Counted from the stretch's first letter, positions 8,061 through 16,824 are shown. The stretch is 22,587 bases of DNA from an uncultured Prevotellaceae bacterium (GCA_945827465.1 CALZOH010000017.1:1-22587), one strand, 5' to 3'. Numbers and translations are program-made. The notes: generated from the letters alone by a model not told the origin.

Positions 8061-8456
8061 TTAATCCAATTCAATGTCTGCATAGAAGATATAATCCCCT
8101 CTAAGGATTTGCAACTCATACGAACCAACGTAATTCTGTGGAATCTCGATGACGTCAGAGGTGATTTCGGTCTCATAGCAGACTTCATCTTCTTGAACCA
8201 ATCTGAACGTGAGTCCCACACAAGGAGTCACAAAATGAATGGTGCGACCATCAAGGGTAATTTCCGGTACCTGAACGGGGGATTTGGGGTTCGACGGTGC
8301 CCCTGTTCCATTATTATTTTTCTTCTTAATATTTAATGGTACTTCATCATCGGTTTGTGCTGAAATACCAGTTTGATTTATACAGACTCCTGCGTTTGTC
8401 TGCGTGCTCGCTGCGTAGAAACAGCATACAAAGATAACTGCAACTAATTTCTTCAT
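8061..8456 (-). CDS. Small secreted DUF3244-like protein, first gene of the RiPP operon
   Basis: The protein has 131 aa from MKKLVAVIFVCCFYAAST, an N-terminal signal peptide ending near TNA (residues 20-22). I rejected a longer start at 8,513 because it places 19 non-hydrophobic residues before the signal and overlaps the candidate promoter. After a Lys/Asn/Pro-rich linker (43-60) comes a small beta-rich domain (ITLDGRTIHF, then GSYELQILRGDYIFYADIEL). The LDGRTI...GSYELQI pattern resembles DUF3244 proteins, small exported proteins common in Bacteroides. Function is unknown. It precedes the glycosyltransferase by 46 bp in the same direction, so it is probably co-transcribed with the RiPP enzymes. 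Four mature-region-or-later Cys positions (C25, C79, C93 and any retained near the cleavage site) may form disulfides. Confidence 0.7.
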   Translation of the reverse strand: MKKLVAVIFVCCFYAASTQTNAGVCINQTGISAQTDDEVPLNIKKKNNNGTGAPSNPKSPVQVPEITLDGRTIHFVTPCVGLTFRLVQEDEVCYETEITSDVIEIPQNYVGSYELQILRGDYIFYADIELD

Positions 8457-8482
8457 TTGTTCAATAATTTGATTTTTGTTCG

Positions 8483-8515
8483 TAAAATTATGGCATTTCT
8501 TTATTCGCGCCAAGG
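8483..8515 (-). promoter_or_regulatory. Candidate sigma-ABfr-type promoter of the RiPP operon
   Basis: On the minus strand, TAATTTTA (8,490-8,483) resembles the Bacteroides -7 element TAnnTTTG with one mismatch. CCTTGG (8,515-8,510) lies 19 bp upstream in the place of the -33 TTTG element. It is 27 bp upstream of the DUF3244-like start and just downstream of the TGTAGA boxes, which would suit an activator-dependent weak promoter. Confidence 0.45.
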
Positions 8516-8520
8516 ATTTT

Positions 8521-8628
8521 GTCTACCGATTTTCTACAAAACAATGTAGACGATTAGATAATTGAAAACAAGATTGATACAATGATGTTGCAGGTGTAGA
8601 ATGTAGAAAAATAACAGCATTTTCTACA
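8521..8628. promoter_or_regulatory. Array of TGTAGA/TCTACA boxes (putative operator) upstream of the RiPP operon
   Basis: Five exact hexamers occur within 108 bp: TCTACA 8,533-8,538, TGTAGA 8,545-8,550, TGTAGA 8,595-8,600, TGTAGA 8,602-8,607 and TCTACA 8,623-8,628. The first pair forms an inverted repeat with a 6-bp spacer. The last pair extends to a perfect 9-9-9 inverted repeat, TGTAGAAAA-N9-TTTTCTACA. The two dyads are centred ~73.5 bp apart, near seven helical turns. They lie immediately upstream of the candidate promoter, so a DNA-binding regulator site is the best reading. The rest of the 8,514-8,843 gap is AT-rich with no gene I can support. Confidence 0.55.
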
Positions 8629-8843
8629 AATAAATGGATTATTTACAGAAGAAAGAATGAGGAAAATTTAACCCACATCGGTCATTAGACTGTATTGCAT
8701 TAACAAACTTTCTTTTTTTGTTAGCTGTCTTGCCGTTTTTCGGTTACAATGGAATCCCATTGCTTCTTCAATATGAAAATACATCTATTCAAAAATAAAT
8801 GTTGTTATCATCACAACGCTAATAGCCGATTGGGGTTTGAATA

Positions 8844-10721
8844 CTATAACAGATTTCTGATGTATTCGTCGAAATCTTTCGCACCACCATTTTCTCCCGT
8901 TAGTTTTTTATACATTCGGCTACGTTTGGCTGTGATGTTTTTGTTATTACTATTCATCAAGAAAATGATGCTTGGCAAGTCTAATCCTATTTTCACGAGC
9001 AGACAAATTTGTTGTTCGACAAGAGAAAAACTTGCATTATCATTAAACTTAATAAATGAAGGAAAGAGTTTATTTACTTCGGTAGCTAATTCTGCCCACT
9101 CTTCTTTGGTGGGATATTCTTTTTGCTTTTTGCTCAACTCCATGAAACGCCTTACAATAGGTGTTAGCAAAAGAAGTTCATAATTTTTGATGCAGGCAAT
9201 TTTGTTCTGATGTTGTTTGTACTCAGCCAAATGTTCACTCATACCTTTGATAGCTTGGGCCTGTTGGCAAATAAGTTCTCCGTTGAGTTTATCTTGATCA
9301 AGCATATTATGGTAGTATTTGAGCTTTTGGTTCTGTTTTTGAATCTTAATAAGAAGCTTGTCAATGGTTTCTTTCTTTTCTTTCAGTTCCTGATTCAAAT
9401 GCTCTTTCTCGTTTTGAGAATTTTTCAATTGTTCTTTTTGCTCTTGAATGGAATTTATTGCCTGTAATTTCCATAGGTTTTCTTGCCTTCTCTGTCGTTT
9501 CATCCTGCGTCGATACCAAATGGAAGTTCCTATGACGAGAGCCAATAGGATTGCCACAAGAAAAATGGATAGAAACAATTGGCGTTGCGTTTGCAGATTC
9601 TCCACTTTGTATCGCAAAGCTTCTTGTTTATGTCGTGAATTATTGTAGAAGGCTTGATTTTGTTGGAATTGTTTTGTTTGTCTGTCACTATAAAGTGTAT
9701 CGCCCAATAAATCTCCCCAATAAGCATATTTGGCCACAGAGTCAGATTGATGAGAGCGTTTGTATAATCGGCTGAGACACCAGGCAGCGGTGTAAAGGTC
9801 GTCAAGGCTCTTGGCATTTTTCTGAAGTTTATAAAAATAATAAGCCGCTGAATCTTGTCGACCAATCTCTGCATAGTAATGACCTATGAACTCATAAGCC
9901 ATTTCATTTCCGGGTAAGGCATCGCCATTGGATGCGAATAAACCGGAATTGGTTTTATATTCATCCAAATATGCTTTGGCCTTTTCAAATTGTTTGTGGA
10001 ATACAAGTCCCTTTATACATCCGCCACGAGTTAGGGCCGCATAGGCAGGATAACCATGGGCCTCATACCCATCTGCTGCTTTTTCTTTCAGTTCGAGGGC
10101 AGTTTTGAAATCTCCTCGGTTGAGATAGGACTCTGCTTTGTTGGCCCAAATATTGAACAAATGTAGGGAATCACCTAAACGGTCGACTAATAATTCGGCT
10201 GAATGGTATGCCTGAAGGGCTTCGTCAACCAAACAAAGTTTATTGTAAATGCCACCGATTTGTCCGTAGATGATGCTGAGCTGCCTGATATCGCAGTCGT
10301 TGGCCGCTGTGTCAGCTGCTGCAACGGCATCGTTGAAGCAGCGGATGGCAGCCGGTCGGTCGTCGAGATCCCGATAGGCACAACCTAAGATATAGTGGGC
10401 CAGCATGCGCTGATTGGGTGTACCTTTTCGGTCGAAATAGTCGGTGAGGAGGAGTCCGAGGCTGTCGTTCTCGAACAATGAATCAGCCTTATTCTGCGCG
10501 TTGCACCGCAGCAGAAGCGTTTGCATACGCAACGATTGGGGCAGTGACTCCGCTGCGGAGTCCAGACGGCAGAGCAGGCGAAACGCCGAGTCAGGATCGA
10601 CGCGCATGAGGCTGTCGGCTTCGGATAACAGTCGACGAAAACCGGTATGTCGCTGACAGGCCGTCAGGAAAAACAAGCACACCAGCAGGGTAGCCACGAC
10701 AGATAAAAGCGTCTTTCTCAT
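8844..10721 (-). CDS. Lipoprotein TPR - transmembrane - coiled-coil - HTH regulator
   Basis: The protein has 625 aa from MRKTLLSVV. The signal peptide ends in the lipobox LTAC with Cys22, so the N-terminus is probably lipid-anchored outside the cytoplasm. Residues ~28-340 are TPR-like helical pairs (LAHYILGCAYRDL, AIRCFNDAVAA, ALELKEKAA). A transmembrane helix follows at ~383-403 and a Lys/Glu/Gln-rich coiled coil at ~407-515. The C-terminal domain at ~563-615 (QICLLVKIGLDLPSIIFLM, ITAKRSRMYKKL) looks like a LuxR/OmpR-sized helix-turn-helix. This is a known Bacteroidetes one-component membrane regulator layout. I chose this start over an ATG at 10,847 because the latter lies upstream of the candidate promoter and in a REP-like repeat. 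It sits next to the RiPP operon in the same direction and may sense a signal outside and act on the boxes at 8,521-8,628; that link is inference. Confidence 0.75.
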   Translation of the reverse strand: MRKTLLSVVATLLVCLFFLTACQRHTGFRRLLSEADSLMRVDPDSAFRLLCRLDSAAESLPQSLRMQTLLLRCNAQNKADSLFENDSLGLLLTDYFDRKGTPNQRMLAHYILGCAYRDLDDRPAAIRCFNDAVAAADTAANDCDIRQLSIIYGQIGGIYNKLCLVDEALQAYHSAELLVDRLGDSLHLFNIWANKAESYLNRGDFKTALELKEKAADGYEAHGYPAYAALTRGGCIKGLVFHKQFEKAKAYLDEYKTNSGLFASNGDALPGNEMAYEFIGHYYAEIGRQDSAAYYFYKLQKNAKSLDDLYTAAWCLSRLYKRSHQSDSVAKYAYWGDLLGDTLYSDRQTKQFQQNQAFYNNSRHKQEALRYKVENLQTQRQLFLSIFLVAILLALVIGTSIWYRRRMKRQRRQENLWKLQAINSIQEQKEQLKNSQNEKEHLNQELKEKKETIDKLLIKIQKQNQKLKYYHNMLDQDKLNGELICQQAQAIKGMSEHLAEYKQHQNKIACIKNYELLLLTPIVRRFMELSKKQKEYPTKEEWAELATEVNKLFPSFIKFNDNASFSLVEQQICLLVKIGLDLPSIIFLMNSNNKNITAKRSRMYKKLTGENGGAKDFDEYIRNLL

Positions 10722-10766
10722 GAGCCAATTCGTGAGATCTTTGTTTTCGATCTTGGAAAACGTTTG

Positions 10767-10801
10767 CAAAAGTAATTGTTTTCGTTGAAAGATAGTGCAA
10801 A
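10767..10801 (-). promoter_or_regulatory. Candidate promoter of the TPR/HTH regulator gene
   Basis: TACTTTTG (10,774-10,767, minus strand) is a perfect match to the Bacteroides -7 consensus TAnnTTTG. A TTTG -33 element lies at 10,801-10,798, with a 23-bp spacer that is slightly long. The hexamer is ~46 bp before the ATG at 10,721, supporting that start. Confidence 0.5.
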
Positions 10802-10848
10802 GTGAGAGCAGGATAAAATGAAAAACTGAAGAATTCACATATTTCATG

Positions 10849-10882
10849 TTCGCTCACATGAGGGCGTATGCGATATGCCCTA
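10849..10882 (-). repeat. REP-like palindromic repeat, copy 3
   Basis: The core GGGCGTATGCGATATGCCC (10,862-10,880) is an 8-bp imperfect stem around GCG. It is preceded by TTCGCTCACATGA. The same flank plus palindrome occurs at 21,822-21,857 in the same orientation and in inverse orientation at 21,738-21,775. It lies between the nuo terminator and the regulator promoter. Confidence 0.75.
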
Positions 10883-10935
10883 AATTGCGCAAAGATGCCA
10901 ATCTGCGCTTTTGGCCCATGCAACTTGATGATGTC

Positions 10936-10970
10936 TAAAAAAGTTGCCGCCCACAAGGGACGGCAACTTC
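10936..10970 (-). terminator. Rho-independent terminator of the nuo operon
   Basis: In the minus-strand transcript, AAGTTGCCG (10,969-10,961) pairs with CGGCAACTT (10,949-10,941), a perfect 9-bp GC-containing stem with an 11-nt loop. It runs straight into a T-run at 10,942-10,937. It begins ~25 nt after the nuoN stop codon. Confidence 0.9.
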
Positions 10971-10994
10971 ATAATATTGATATAACCAAAAAAA

Positions 10995-12446
10995 TTACGG
11001 CATCAATCCAAAACTGAATGAATCAAAGTACTGGTATATCTGGCTGAGAATACCGGCGAACACTACACCAATGGCGCAGAGTGCCAATCCAATTTGTGTA
11101 TAACCATCACTGCTGAAGCGAGCAATCGGTGTATCACTCTTCTTGATATACATAGCCTTCACAATCAGCAAATAGTAGTAAAGTGAGATTACCGTATTGA
11201 CCAATGCGATGAAGACGAGCCAGGGGAAACCTGCCTTGAAACCGGCCATGAAGATAAAGAACTTCGAGAAGAAACCGGCGAAGGGCGGGATTCCGGCCAA
11301 CGAGAAGAGGCAAAGCGTCATGATGAACGAAAGCTTGGGATTGGTGGCATAGAAGCCATCATAGTCGCTGATGTTCAGTTTACCGCTACGTTGCTCCACA
11401 ATATTGATGATGGCAAATACACCCAAATTGGCTACCATGTATACAAAGAGGTAGTAAACCATGGCCGTCATGCCTTGCGCCGTGCCGCCCATTGCACCGA
11501 GTACGAGATAACCTGCCTGCGAAATGGCTGAGAAGGCCATGAATCGCTTGATGTTGTTCTGACGTACGGCAAAGATGTTGGCAACGGTGATGCTGACGAT
11601 GATGATCCAAAAGAGCAGCAAGTTCCAATTCTCCACCATCGGCTCAAATACTTTGGTAAGAATTACGAACATTACGAATGCTGCCGCACCCTTAGAAATC
11701 ACACTCAGATAACCGGTCACCGTGGTAGGAGCACCCTCGTATGTATCGGCCGTCCATAGATGGAAAGGAACCAAAGAAATCTTGAAACCTATACCACTGA
11801 TGAAAAGCACTAAGGCAGCCAACTGTACCCAATTGGAGGCATCCATCACGGCAGCCATATCATTAAAATAGAGCGTGCCACAGGTGCCATAGAGCAAAGA
11901 GATGCCATAGAGCAACAGTCCGCTCGAGAAGAGGGCTGTAAGGATATACTTGGCAGCAGCCTCAGCCGACTCCTGATTTTTCTTGGTAAAAGCTACCAAG
12001 GCTGTCATCGGGATAGACGCCAATTCCAATCCAATGAAGAACATCAGGAAGTGGCCTGAAGAGATCATGAAGTACATACCCAGGAGCGTGAAAAGCGTGA
12101 GCAAATAGAACTCGCCCTGCTTTACTTGGTTTTCTTCACGATTCATCCAAACATTGGCCATGAGGAATACAATCACCGTACCGATGTTGAGTACTGCCTT
12201 GACAACCGTCATCATCGGAGCCGAAAGATACATATCGCCAAAAGCCGTAACGCAGTCGGCAGGCATATTGACCAACATATAAACAGTCTGCACGAGCAAC
12301 AGGGGGACGGCAATCAAGCTAAGAGCCTTGGAAGGCTTCGTGCTGTTCTCCGAACCGCAGCAGAAGAGGTCGGCCATGAAAAGGATCACGACAACTGCCA
12401 ACAAGGACAGTTCATCGCTCATATTTAAAAACTGAGAATAATCCAT
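10995..12446 (-). CDS. nuoN: NADH-quinone oxidoreductase subunit N
   Basis: This 483-aa, highly hydrophobic protein is one of the three antiporter-like proton-channel subunits of complex I in the inner membrane. Key channel residues are visible: E141 in IGLELASIPMTAL on TM5, K222 in GIGFKISLVPFHLW, and K252 in the TM8 region SVISKGAAAFV. It is the last gene of the operon, 21 bp after nuoM, and is followed by the terminator at 10,936-10,970. Length and motifs are normal for the family. Confidence 0.96.
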   Translation of the reverse strand: MDYSQFLNMSDELSLLAVVVILFMADLFCCGSENSTKPSKALSLIAVPLLLVQTVYMLVNMPADCVTAFGDMYLSAPMMTVVKAVLNIGTVIVFLMANVWMNREENQVKQGEFYLLTLFTLLGMYFMISSGHFLMFFIGLELASIPMTALVAFTKKNQESAEAAAKYILTALFSSGLLLYGISLLYGTCGTLYFNDMAAVMDASNWVQLAALVLFISGIGFKISLVPFHLWTADTYEGAPTTVTGYLSVISKGAAAFVMFVILTKVFEPMVENWNLLLFWIIIVSITVANIFAVRQNNIKRFMAFSAISQAGYLVLGAMGGTAQGMTAMVYYLFVYMVANLGVFAIINIVEQRSGKLNISDYDGFYATNPKLSFIMTLCLFSLAGIPPFAGFFSKFFIFMAGFKAGFPWLVFIALVNTVISLYYYLLIVKAMYIKKSDTPIARFSSDGYTQIGLALCAIGVVFAGILSQIYQYFDSFSFGLMP

Positions 12447-12467
12447 TGTATGATCAAGTTTGAAAGA

Positions 12468-13991
12468 TTAAAGAAAAGGATTAGACTTTGACACCGTAGA
12501 AGCGACAGCCTGTATCTGTTCCATGACAGGTGACACACTGGCATCAATCATATTGCTCAGCCAAGAGGGAGCCAAACCGATTCCGGCAATGCAGGCAATG
12601 AGCACAATGATGGCCAAACGCTCCTCCCAATGTGCATCATGCAACTTGGCATGGTCGGGATTGACGTTCGTGCCGTAAAGAATCTTACCAACCATACGCA
12701 GGATATAGACAGCTGCCACCACAATACTGGTGCAAGCGGCAATGGTCAGTACGCGATGGAAGAGGTCGGCATTCTGGAAGGCACCCACAAAGATGGTCAT
12801 CTCAGCCACAAAACCACTCAAGCCCGGCAAACCTAAGTTGGCCAAACCGGCAATGGCAAAGCCTACTGAAAGGAACGGTATGATACGCATCAATCCATTC
12901 AACTCACGGATGTCGCGCGTATGGGCACGGTGATAAATCATACCGATTACGGCGAAGAAGAGGGCCGTCATCAAACCGTGGCTCAACATCTGCAGGATGG
13001 CACCCGTTGAAGCTGTTGAGGTCAGCATCAAGATGGCAAACAACACCATGCCGCAGTGAGAAACCGAAGAGTAAGCATTTAAATACTTCAAGTCGGTCTG
13101 AACACATGCGCTCAACGCACCGTAAACCACACCGGTTCCCGTCAAGATCAAGAAGATCCAACTCAACTCATTGGCAGCGTCAGGCAACAGATAAATGGCT
13201 ACACGGAAGCAACCATAGCCTCCCAACTTCATCAATACACCGGCATGGAGCATTGACACAGCTGTAGGAGCCGAAGCATGACCGTCGGGACTCCAAGTGT
13301 GGAAGGGGAACATGGCACCCAACACACCAAAACCTACAAAGACAAAGGGGAACCAGATGCACTGCTGACTGAACTCAATGAGTGTGGCACCACCCGTATG
13401 AGAGGCAATGTCGAGCAAGTTGAAAGTCTGACCGCCGGCACCATAGAAGATACCGAAAATACCCAACATCAAGAAAGCAGATGCTCCCATCAACATCAGG
13501 GTCAGTTTCATGGCTGAATACTCTTTGTGACCCGAACCCCAAACACCAATCAACAGGTACATCGGAATCAAAGCAATCTCGTAGAACATGAACATCATGA
13601 ACAAGTCAATCGAGATGAAGAAACCAAACACACCCATGCTCAGCAAGGTGAACCACAAGAAATATTCCTTGCACATATCCCACGAAACGAATGTTCCGGT
13701 AAACACAATCACACCCGAAAGCAGCAACATGGCTACGGAGATACCGTCAACACCTACCGAATAGGATATGTGTAACGGTTCAAACCACGTAAACGATGCA
13801 GTGTACAGCATTTCAGCCGTATTACCGGCAGCTCTTTCGGCCAAGAAGGCGAAGGTGAGATAAATGGACAATGCCAATAAAGCAGAACTGCCGACAACCA
13901 TGACGGCACGAATGCCTTTCGTTCCCTTAACCAGCCAAAGGCTTAACAGCATCAGGAGCGGAATCAATACAAATAATGATAGGAAATTCAT
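12468..13991 (-). CDS. nuoM: NADH-quinone oxidoreductase subunit M
   Basis: This 507-aa polytopic subunit is the middle antiporter-like proton channel. E138 lies in MFMFYEIALIPMYLLIG. The TM7/TM8 signature WSPDGHASAPTAVSMLHAG is followed by VLMKLGGYG (about 233-260), with the channel Lys in MKLGGYG. It starts 12 bp after the nuoL stop. It shows no truncation or missing key residue that I can see. Confidence 0.97.
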   Translation of the reverse strand: MNFLSLFVLIPLLMLLSLWLVKGTKGIRAVMVVGSSALLALSIYLTFAFLAERAAGNTAEMLYTASFTWFEPLHISYSVGVDGISVAMLLLSGVIVFTGTFVSWDMCKEYFLWFTLLSMGVFGFFISIDLFMMFMFYEIALIPMYLLIGVWGSGHKEYSAMKLTLMLMGASAFLMLGIFGIFYGAGGQTFNLLDIASHTGGATLIEFSQQCIWFPFVFVGFGVLGAMFPFHTWSPDGHASAPTAVSMLHAGVLMKLGGYGCFRVAIYLLPDAANELSWIFLILTGTGVVYGALSACVQTDLKYLNAYSSVSHCGMVLFAILMLTSTASTGAILQMLSHGLMTALFFAVIGMIYHRAHTRDIRELNGLMRIIPFLSVGFAIAGLANLGLPGLSGFVAEMTIFVGAFQNADLFHRVLTIAACTSIVVAAVYILRMVGKILYGTNVNPDHAKLHDAHWEERLAIIVLIACIAGIGLAPSWLSNMIDASVSPVMEQIQAVASTVSKSNPFL

Positions 13992-14003
13992 AGAGCAGCA
14001 GTA

Positions 14004-15965
14004 TTATATAATCAACATTAAAATCAACACTAATACACCCAACAGGAAGACGAAAGCGTATTGCTGAACGCGACCGCTTTGCAAGGTGCGAATGCTATAG
14101 CTGGCAGCATTTGTGCCCCACGCCAGGAAGTTGAAGAAACCATCCACCACGTGGCGGTCGAACCAAGCAAACGAGCGGCTGAAGATGCCGAACACGATGC
14201 GGTGGGTAACGAACTGGTAAACTTCATCCAAATAGAAGCGGTGATAGGCCCACTTGTGGAGAGCAGGGAAGGTAGCCTTCATCTTCTCGGCAATAGGCTG
14301 GCGAACGCCGCTATAGATATAGGTAGCCAAAGCAATCGCAATGACCGCAATCACAATGCTGGTACCGGCAACCGACCAATCCAAATGAATGTGGTAGGCC
14401 TCACCCGTAGCACTTACAAAACTTCCGAACGAACCCGGGAGAATCCATCCTACAGTCACCGTGATCACGGTGAGCAGAATCAAAGGAATGGTCATCACCG
14501 CAGGGCTTTCGTGAGGTGTATGATGCTCGTGATATTCCACATTCTCAGTTCCCCAGAAGATGCCGTAGTAAAGACGGAACATATAGAAAGCCGTCATGGC
14601 AGCAATGCCTGTCATAATCCAACCCATTGCACTGCTGTAATGGAAGGCAGCTACCAAGATTTCATCCTTTGAGAAGAAACCGCTGAACGGAGGAATTCCC
14701 GAGATGGCCAAGCAGGCAATCAAGAAAGTGATGTGGGTAATCGGCATATACTTGCGCATACCCCCCATGAACTCCATCTCATTGCTATGAACAGCGTGAA
14801 TAATACATCCTGCACATAAGAAAAGCGTAGCCTTAAACATAGCATGGGTAAAGAGATGATACATGGAAGCCATATAACCCAGACTGGCATGATTGTCGGT
14901 GTAACCGCCCTCGGGCAGACATACACCCAAAGCCACCATCATGAAGGCAATCTGCGAAATGGTAGAGAAAGCCAGCACACGCTTGATATCACTTTGGGCG
15001 CAAGCCACAGCAGCTGCATAGAAGGCCGTGAAAGCACCGATCCAAGCCACGATGTGCAACGTCTCAGGAGCATACTGTATCCACAAGGGGAACATACGGG
15101 CCACTTGGAACACACCAGCTACCACCATCGTAGCAGCGTGAATCAAGGCACTAACCGGAGTAGGACCTTCCATGGCATCGGGCAACCAGATGTGGAGCGG
15201 GAACATGGCGCTCTTACCGGCACCACCCACAAACATCAAGAACAAAGCCGTGGGCAGAATGAAACCGGCACCGGCAATGGCCTTGGAGAAATCGGCACCA
15301 ACACCCGGCATAGCTCCATTCAGATATACTGCGGTATTTGTAAAGTCGAAGCTGAACGAACCCGTATAGTAACCATAGAACAGGATACCGATGAGGAAGC
15401 CCAAGTCGGCAAAACGGGTAACGATGAATGCCTTCTTTGAAGCAGCCACAGCAGGAGCCTGCGTGTAGTAGAAACCAATCAAGAGATAAGAGCAAACACC
15501 TACCAACTCCCAGAACATATACATTTGGAAAATGTTGGTAGCCATCACCAAGCCCAACATAGACATGGTGAACAAGCTCAAATAAGCATAGTAGCGCTGG
15601 AATCCACGCTCACCGTGCATATAACCGAAAGAATAGATATGCACCATCAACGACACCGTAGAGATGACAATCAACATCATCACTGTTATCGGATCGAGCA
15701 TGATACCCAAATCGAAGTGAAGTCCGCCGTCGAAGAAAGGCAACCACACAAAGTTATAGGGCACCAACGTTTGGAACACACCGTCTACGCGGTCGGCCGT
15801 GAAGTACTCAAAGGCCGTGAAATAGGACAATACAGTCACCACTCCCAAAACAAGAGTGCCGAAGATGCCCGCAGTACGATGGCTAAGCCATTTTCCCGCC
15901 AATCCCAAAATCAGGAAAGAGAAGAAAGGCAATAGCAGTATAAAGATTGTGTATGTAAAATTCAT
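14004..15965 (-). CDS. nuoL: NADH-quinone oxidoreductase subunit L
   Basis: This 653-aa protein is the distal antiporter-like subunit with the long lateral helix at its C-terminus. E153 lies in MFWELVGVCSYLLIGF. K251 is in GGAGKSAMFPLHIWLPDAM, followed by EGPTPVSALIHAATMVVAGV (266-285). The C-terminal ~200 residues contain an amphipathic stretch and a final hydrophobic anchor (FVFLLGVLVLILMLII), as expected for the lateral helix. It follows nuoK by 23 bp. Confidence 0.97.
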   Translation of the reverse strand: MNFTYTIFILLLPFFSFLILGLAGKWLSHRTAGIFGTLVLGVVTVLSYFTAFEYFTADRVDGVFQTLVPYNFVWLPFFDGGLHFDLGIMLDPITVMMLIVISTVSLMVHIYSFGYMHGERGFQRYYAYLSLFTMSMLGLVMATNIFQMYMFWELVGVCSYLLIGFYYTQAPAVAASKKAFIVTRFADLGFLIGILFYGYYTGSFSFDFTNTAVYLNGAMPGVGADFSKAIAGAGFILPTALFLMFVGGAGKSAMFPLHIWLPDAMEGPTPVSALIHAATMVVAGVFQVARMFPLWIQYAPETLHIVAWIGAFTAFYAAAVACAQSDIKRVLAFSTISQIAFMMVALGVCLPEGGYTDNHASLGYMASMYHLFTHAMFKATLFLCAGCIIHAVHSNEMEFMGGMRKYMPITHITFLIACLAISGIPPFSGFFSKDEILVAAFHYSSAMGWIMTGIAAMTAFYMFRLYYGIFWGTENVEYHEHHTPHESPAVMTIPLILLTVITVTVGWILPGSFGSFVSATGEAYHIHLDWSVAGTSIVIAVIAIALATYIYSGVRQPIAEKMKATFPALHKWAYHRFYLDEVYQFVTHRIVFGIFSRSFAWFDRHVVDGFFNFLAWGTNAASYSIRTLQSGRVQQYAFVFLLGVLVLILMLII

Positions 15966-15988
15966 GAGCTAAAATCTTTTGAGAGTTA

Positions 15989-16297
15989 TTACCATTTCAG
16001 TTTGTCGAGGTTTTCAACAAAGTTATTCTTCAAATTGCGATACACATTAATCATCACGGCAATTGCAATAGCTGTTTCAGCTGCCGAAATAGCTACTGAG
16101 AACAACGTAAAGAAATAGCCCTCCTGTCCTTCGGGGAACAGCATACGGTTGAAGGCAGCGAAGTTGAGGTCGGCAGCATTCAGCATCAACTCAATTGAAA
16201 TCAGAATGGCCAACGTATTTCTACGCGTCAGGAAACCGTAGACACCGATAAACAGCATCAATGCTGAAAGAATCAGAAAACAATTTATAGTAATCAT
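15989..16297 (-). CDS. nuoK: NADH-quinone oxidoreductase subunit K
   Basis: This 102-aa protein has three transmembrane helices, the usual size. It carries the two buried glutamates of the central proton axis, in ISIELMLNAADLNF (E36) and SAAETAIAIAV (E73). It lies 12 bp downstream of nuoJ. Confidence 0.97.
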   Translation of the reverse strand: MITINCFLILSALMLFIGVYGFLTRRNTLAILISIELMLNAADLNFAAFNRMLFPEGQEGYFFTLFSVAISAAETAIAIAVMINVYRNLKNNFVENLDKLKW

Positions 16298-16309
16298 TAC
16301 TTTTTCAAT

Positions 16310-16822
16310 TTATCGTTTACGTGCAATAATCAGACCACCGACAATACAAGCCAACAGCAGGACACTGACCACCTCGAAAGGTAAGAGGTATCCGTACTTG
16401 TCGGATGCAATAATCTGCTGTCCGAGAGTTTGAATGGAAGTCAGCTGCTCGTTGGGTGCAGTTAGTACCGTTGCAGCGAACTTTTGTGAAATGATGACGA
16501 ACAGCAGGATGGCTGCGCCACAGAGACTGGCTATCAAAGCAGCCATCTTTTTGGCTACCGACATGGATTTCTCTTTCTGATTATCGGAGCGTCCGGTCAA
16601 CATCAGAGCAAAGATGTAAAGAACCACTACACCACCGGCATATACCATGACCTGAACGGAGCCCAAGAAGGTATAACCCATCAGAAAGTAAAGTCCGGCC
16701 GTACCAAAAAGTACAAACAACAGATAAGTGGCAGCACGCATAATATGCTTCGTTGTTACTGCCAACAAGGCGCAACCCAGGATGATTGCAGCCAAGACAA
16801 AGAAAATAATTGTTGTAGCCAT
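16310..16822 (-). CDS. nuoJ: NADH-quinone oxidoreductase subunit J
   Basis: This 170-aa membrane subunit has five predicted helices. TM3 carries the conserved Tyr/Gly-rich stretch around TFLGSVQVMVYAGGVVVLY (51-69), which forms the pi-bulge helix coupling quinone reduction to proton pumping in known structures. It starts 2 bp after the nuoI stop. The C-terminus ends VGGLIIARKR. Confidence 0.95.
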   Translation of the reverse strand: MATTIIFFVLAAIILGCALLAVTTKHIMRAATYLLFVLFGTAGLYFLMGYTFLGSVQVMVYAGGVVVLYIFALMLTGRSDNQKEKSMSVAKKMAALIASLCGAAILLFVIISQKFAATVLTAPNEQLTSIQTLGQQIIASDKYGYLLPFEVVSVLLLACIVGGLIIARKR

Positions 16823-16824
16823 TC

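Noticed and set aside
8701..8723. Hairpin TAACAAA-N9-TTTGTTA in the gap after the TPR regulator
   Set aside because: The AU-only-type stem is weak and lacks a U-tract on the minus strand, so I do not call it a terminator.
8749..9183. Plus-strand 144-aa open frame
   Set aside because: Most of it is antisense to the C-terminal coding part of the TPR/HTH regulator, and its translation is not protein-like.
14844..15440. Plus-strand 198-aa open frame within nuoL
   Set aside because: It is antisense to a strongly conserved nuoL coding region; it is a shadow frame rich in His, Gln and Arg.
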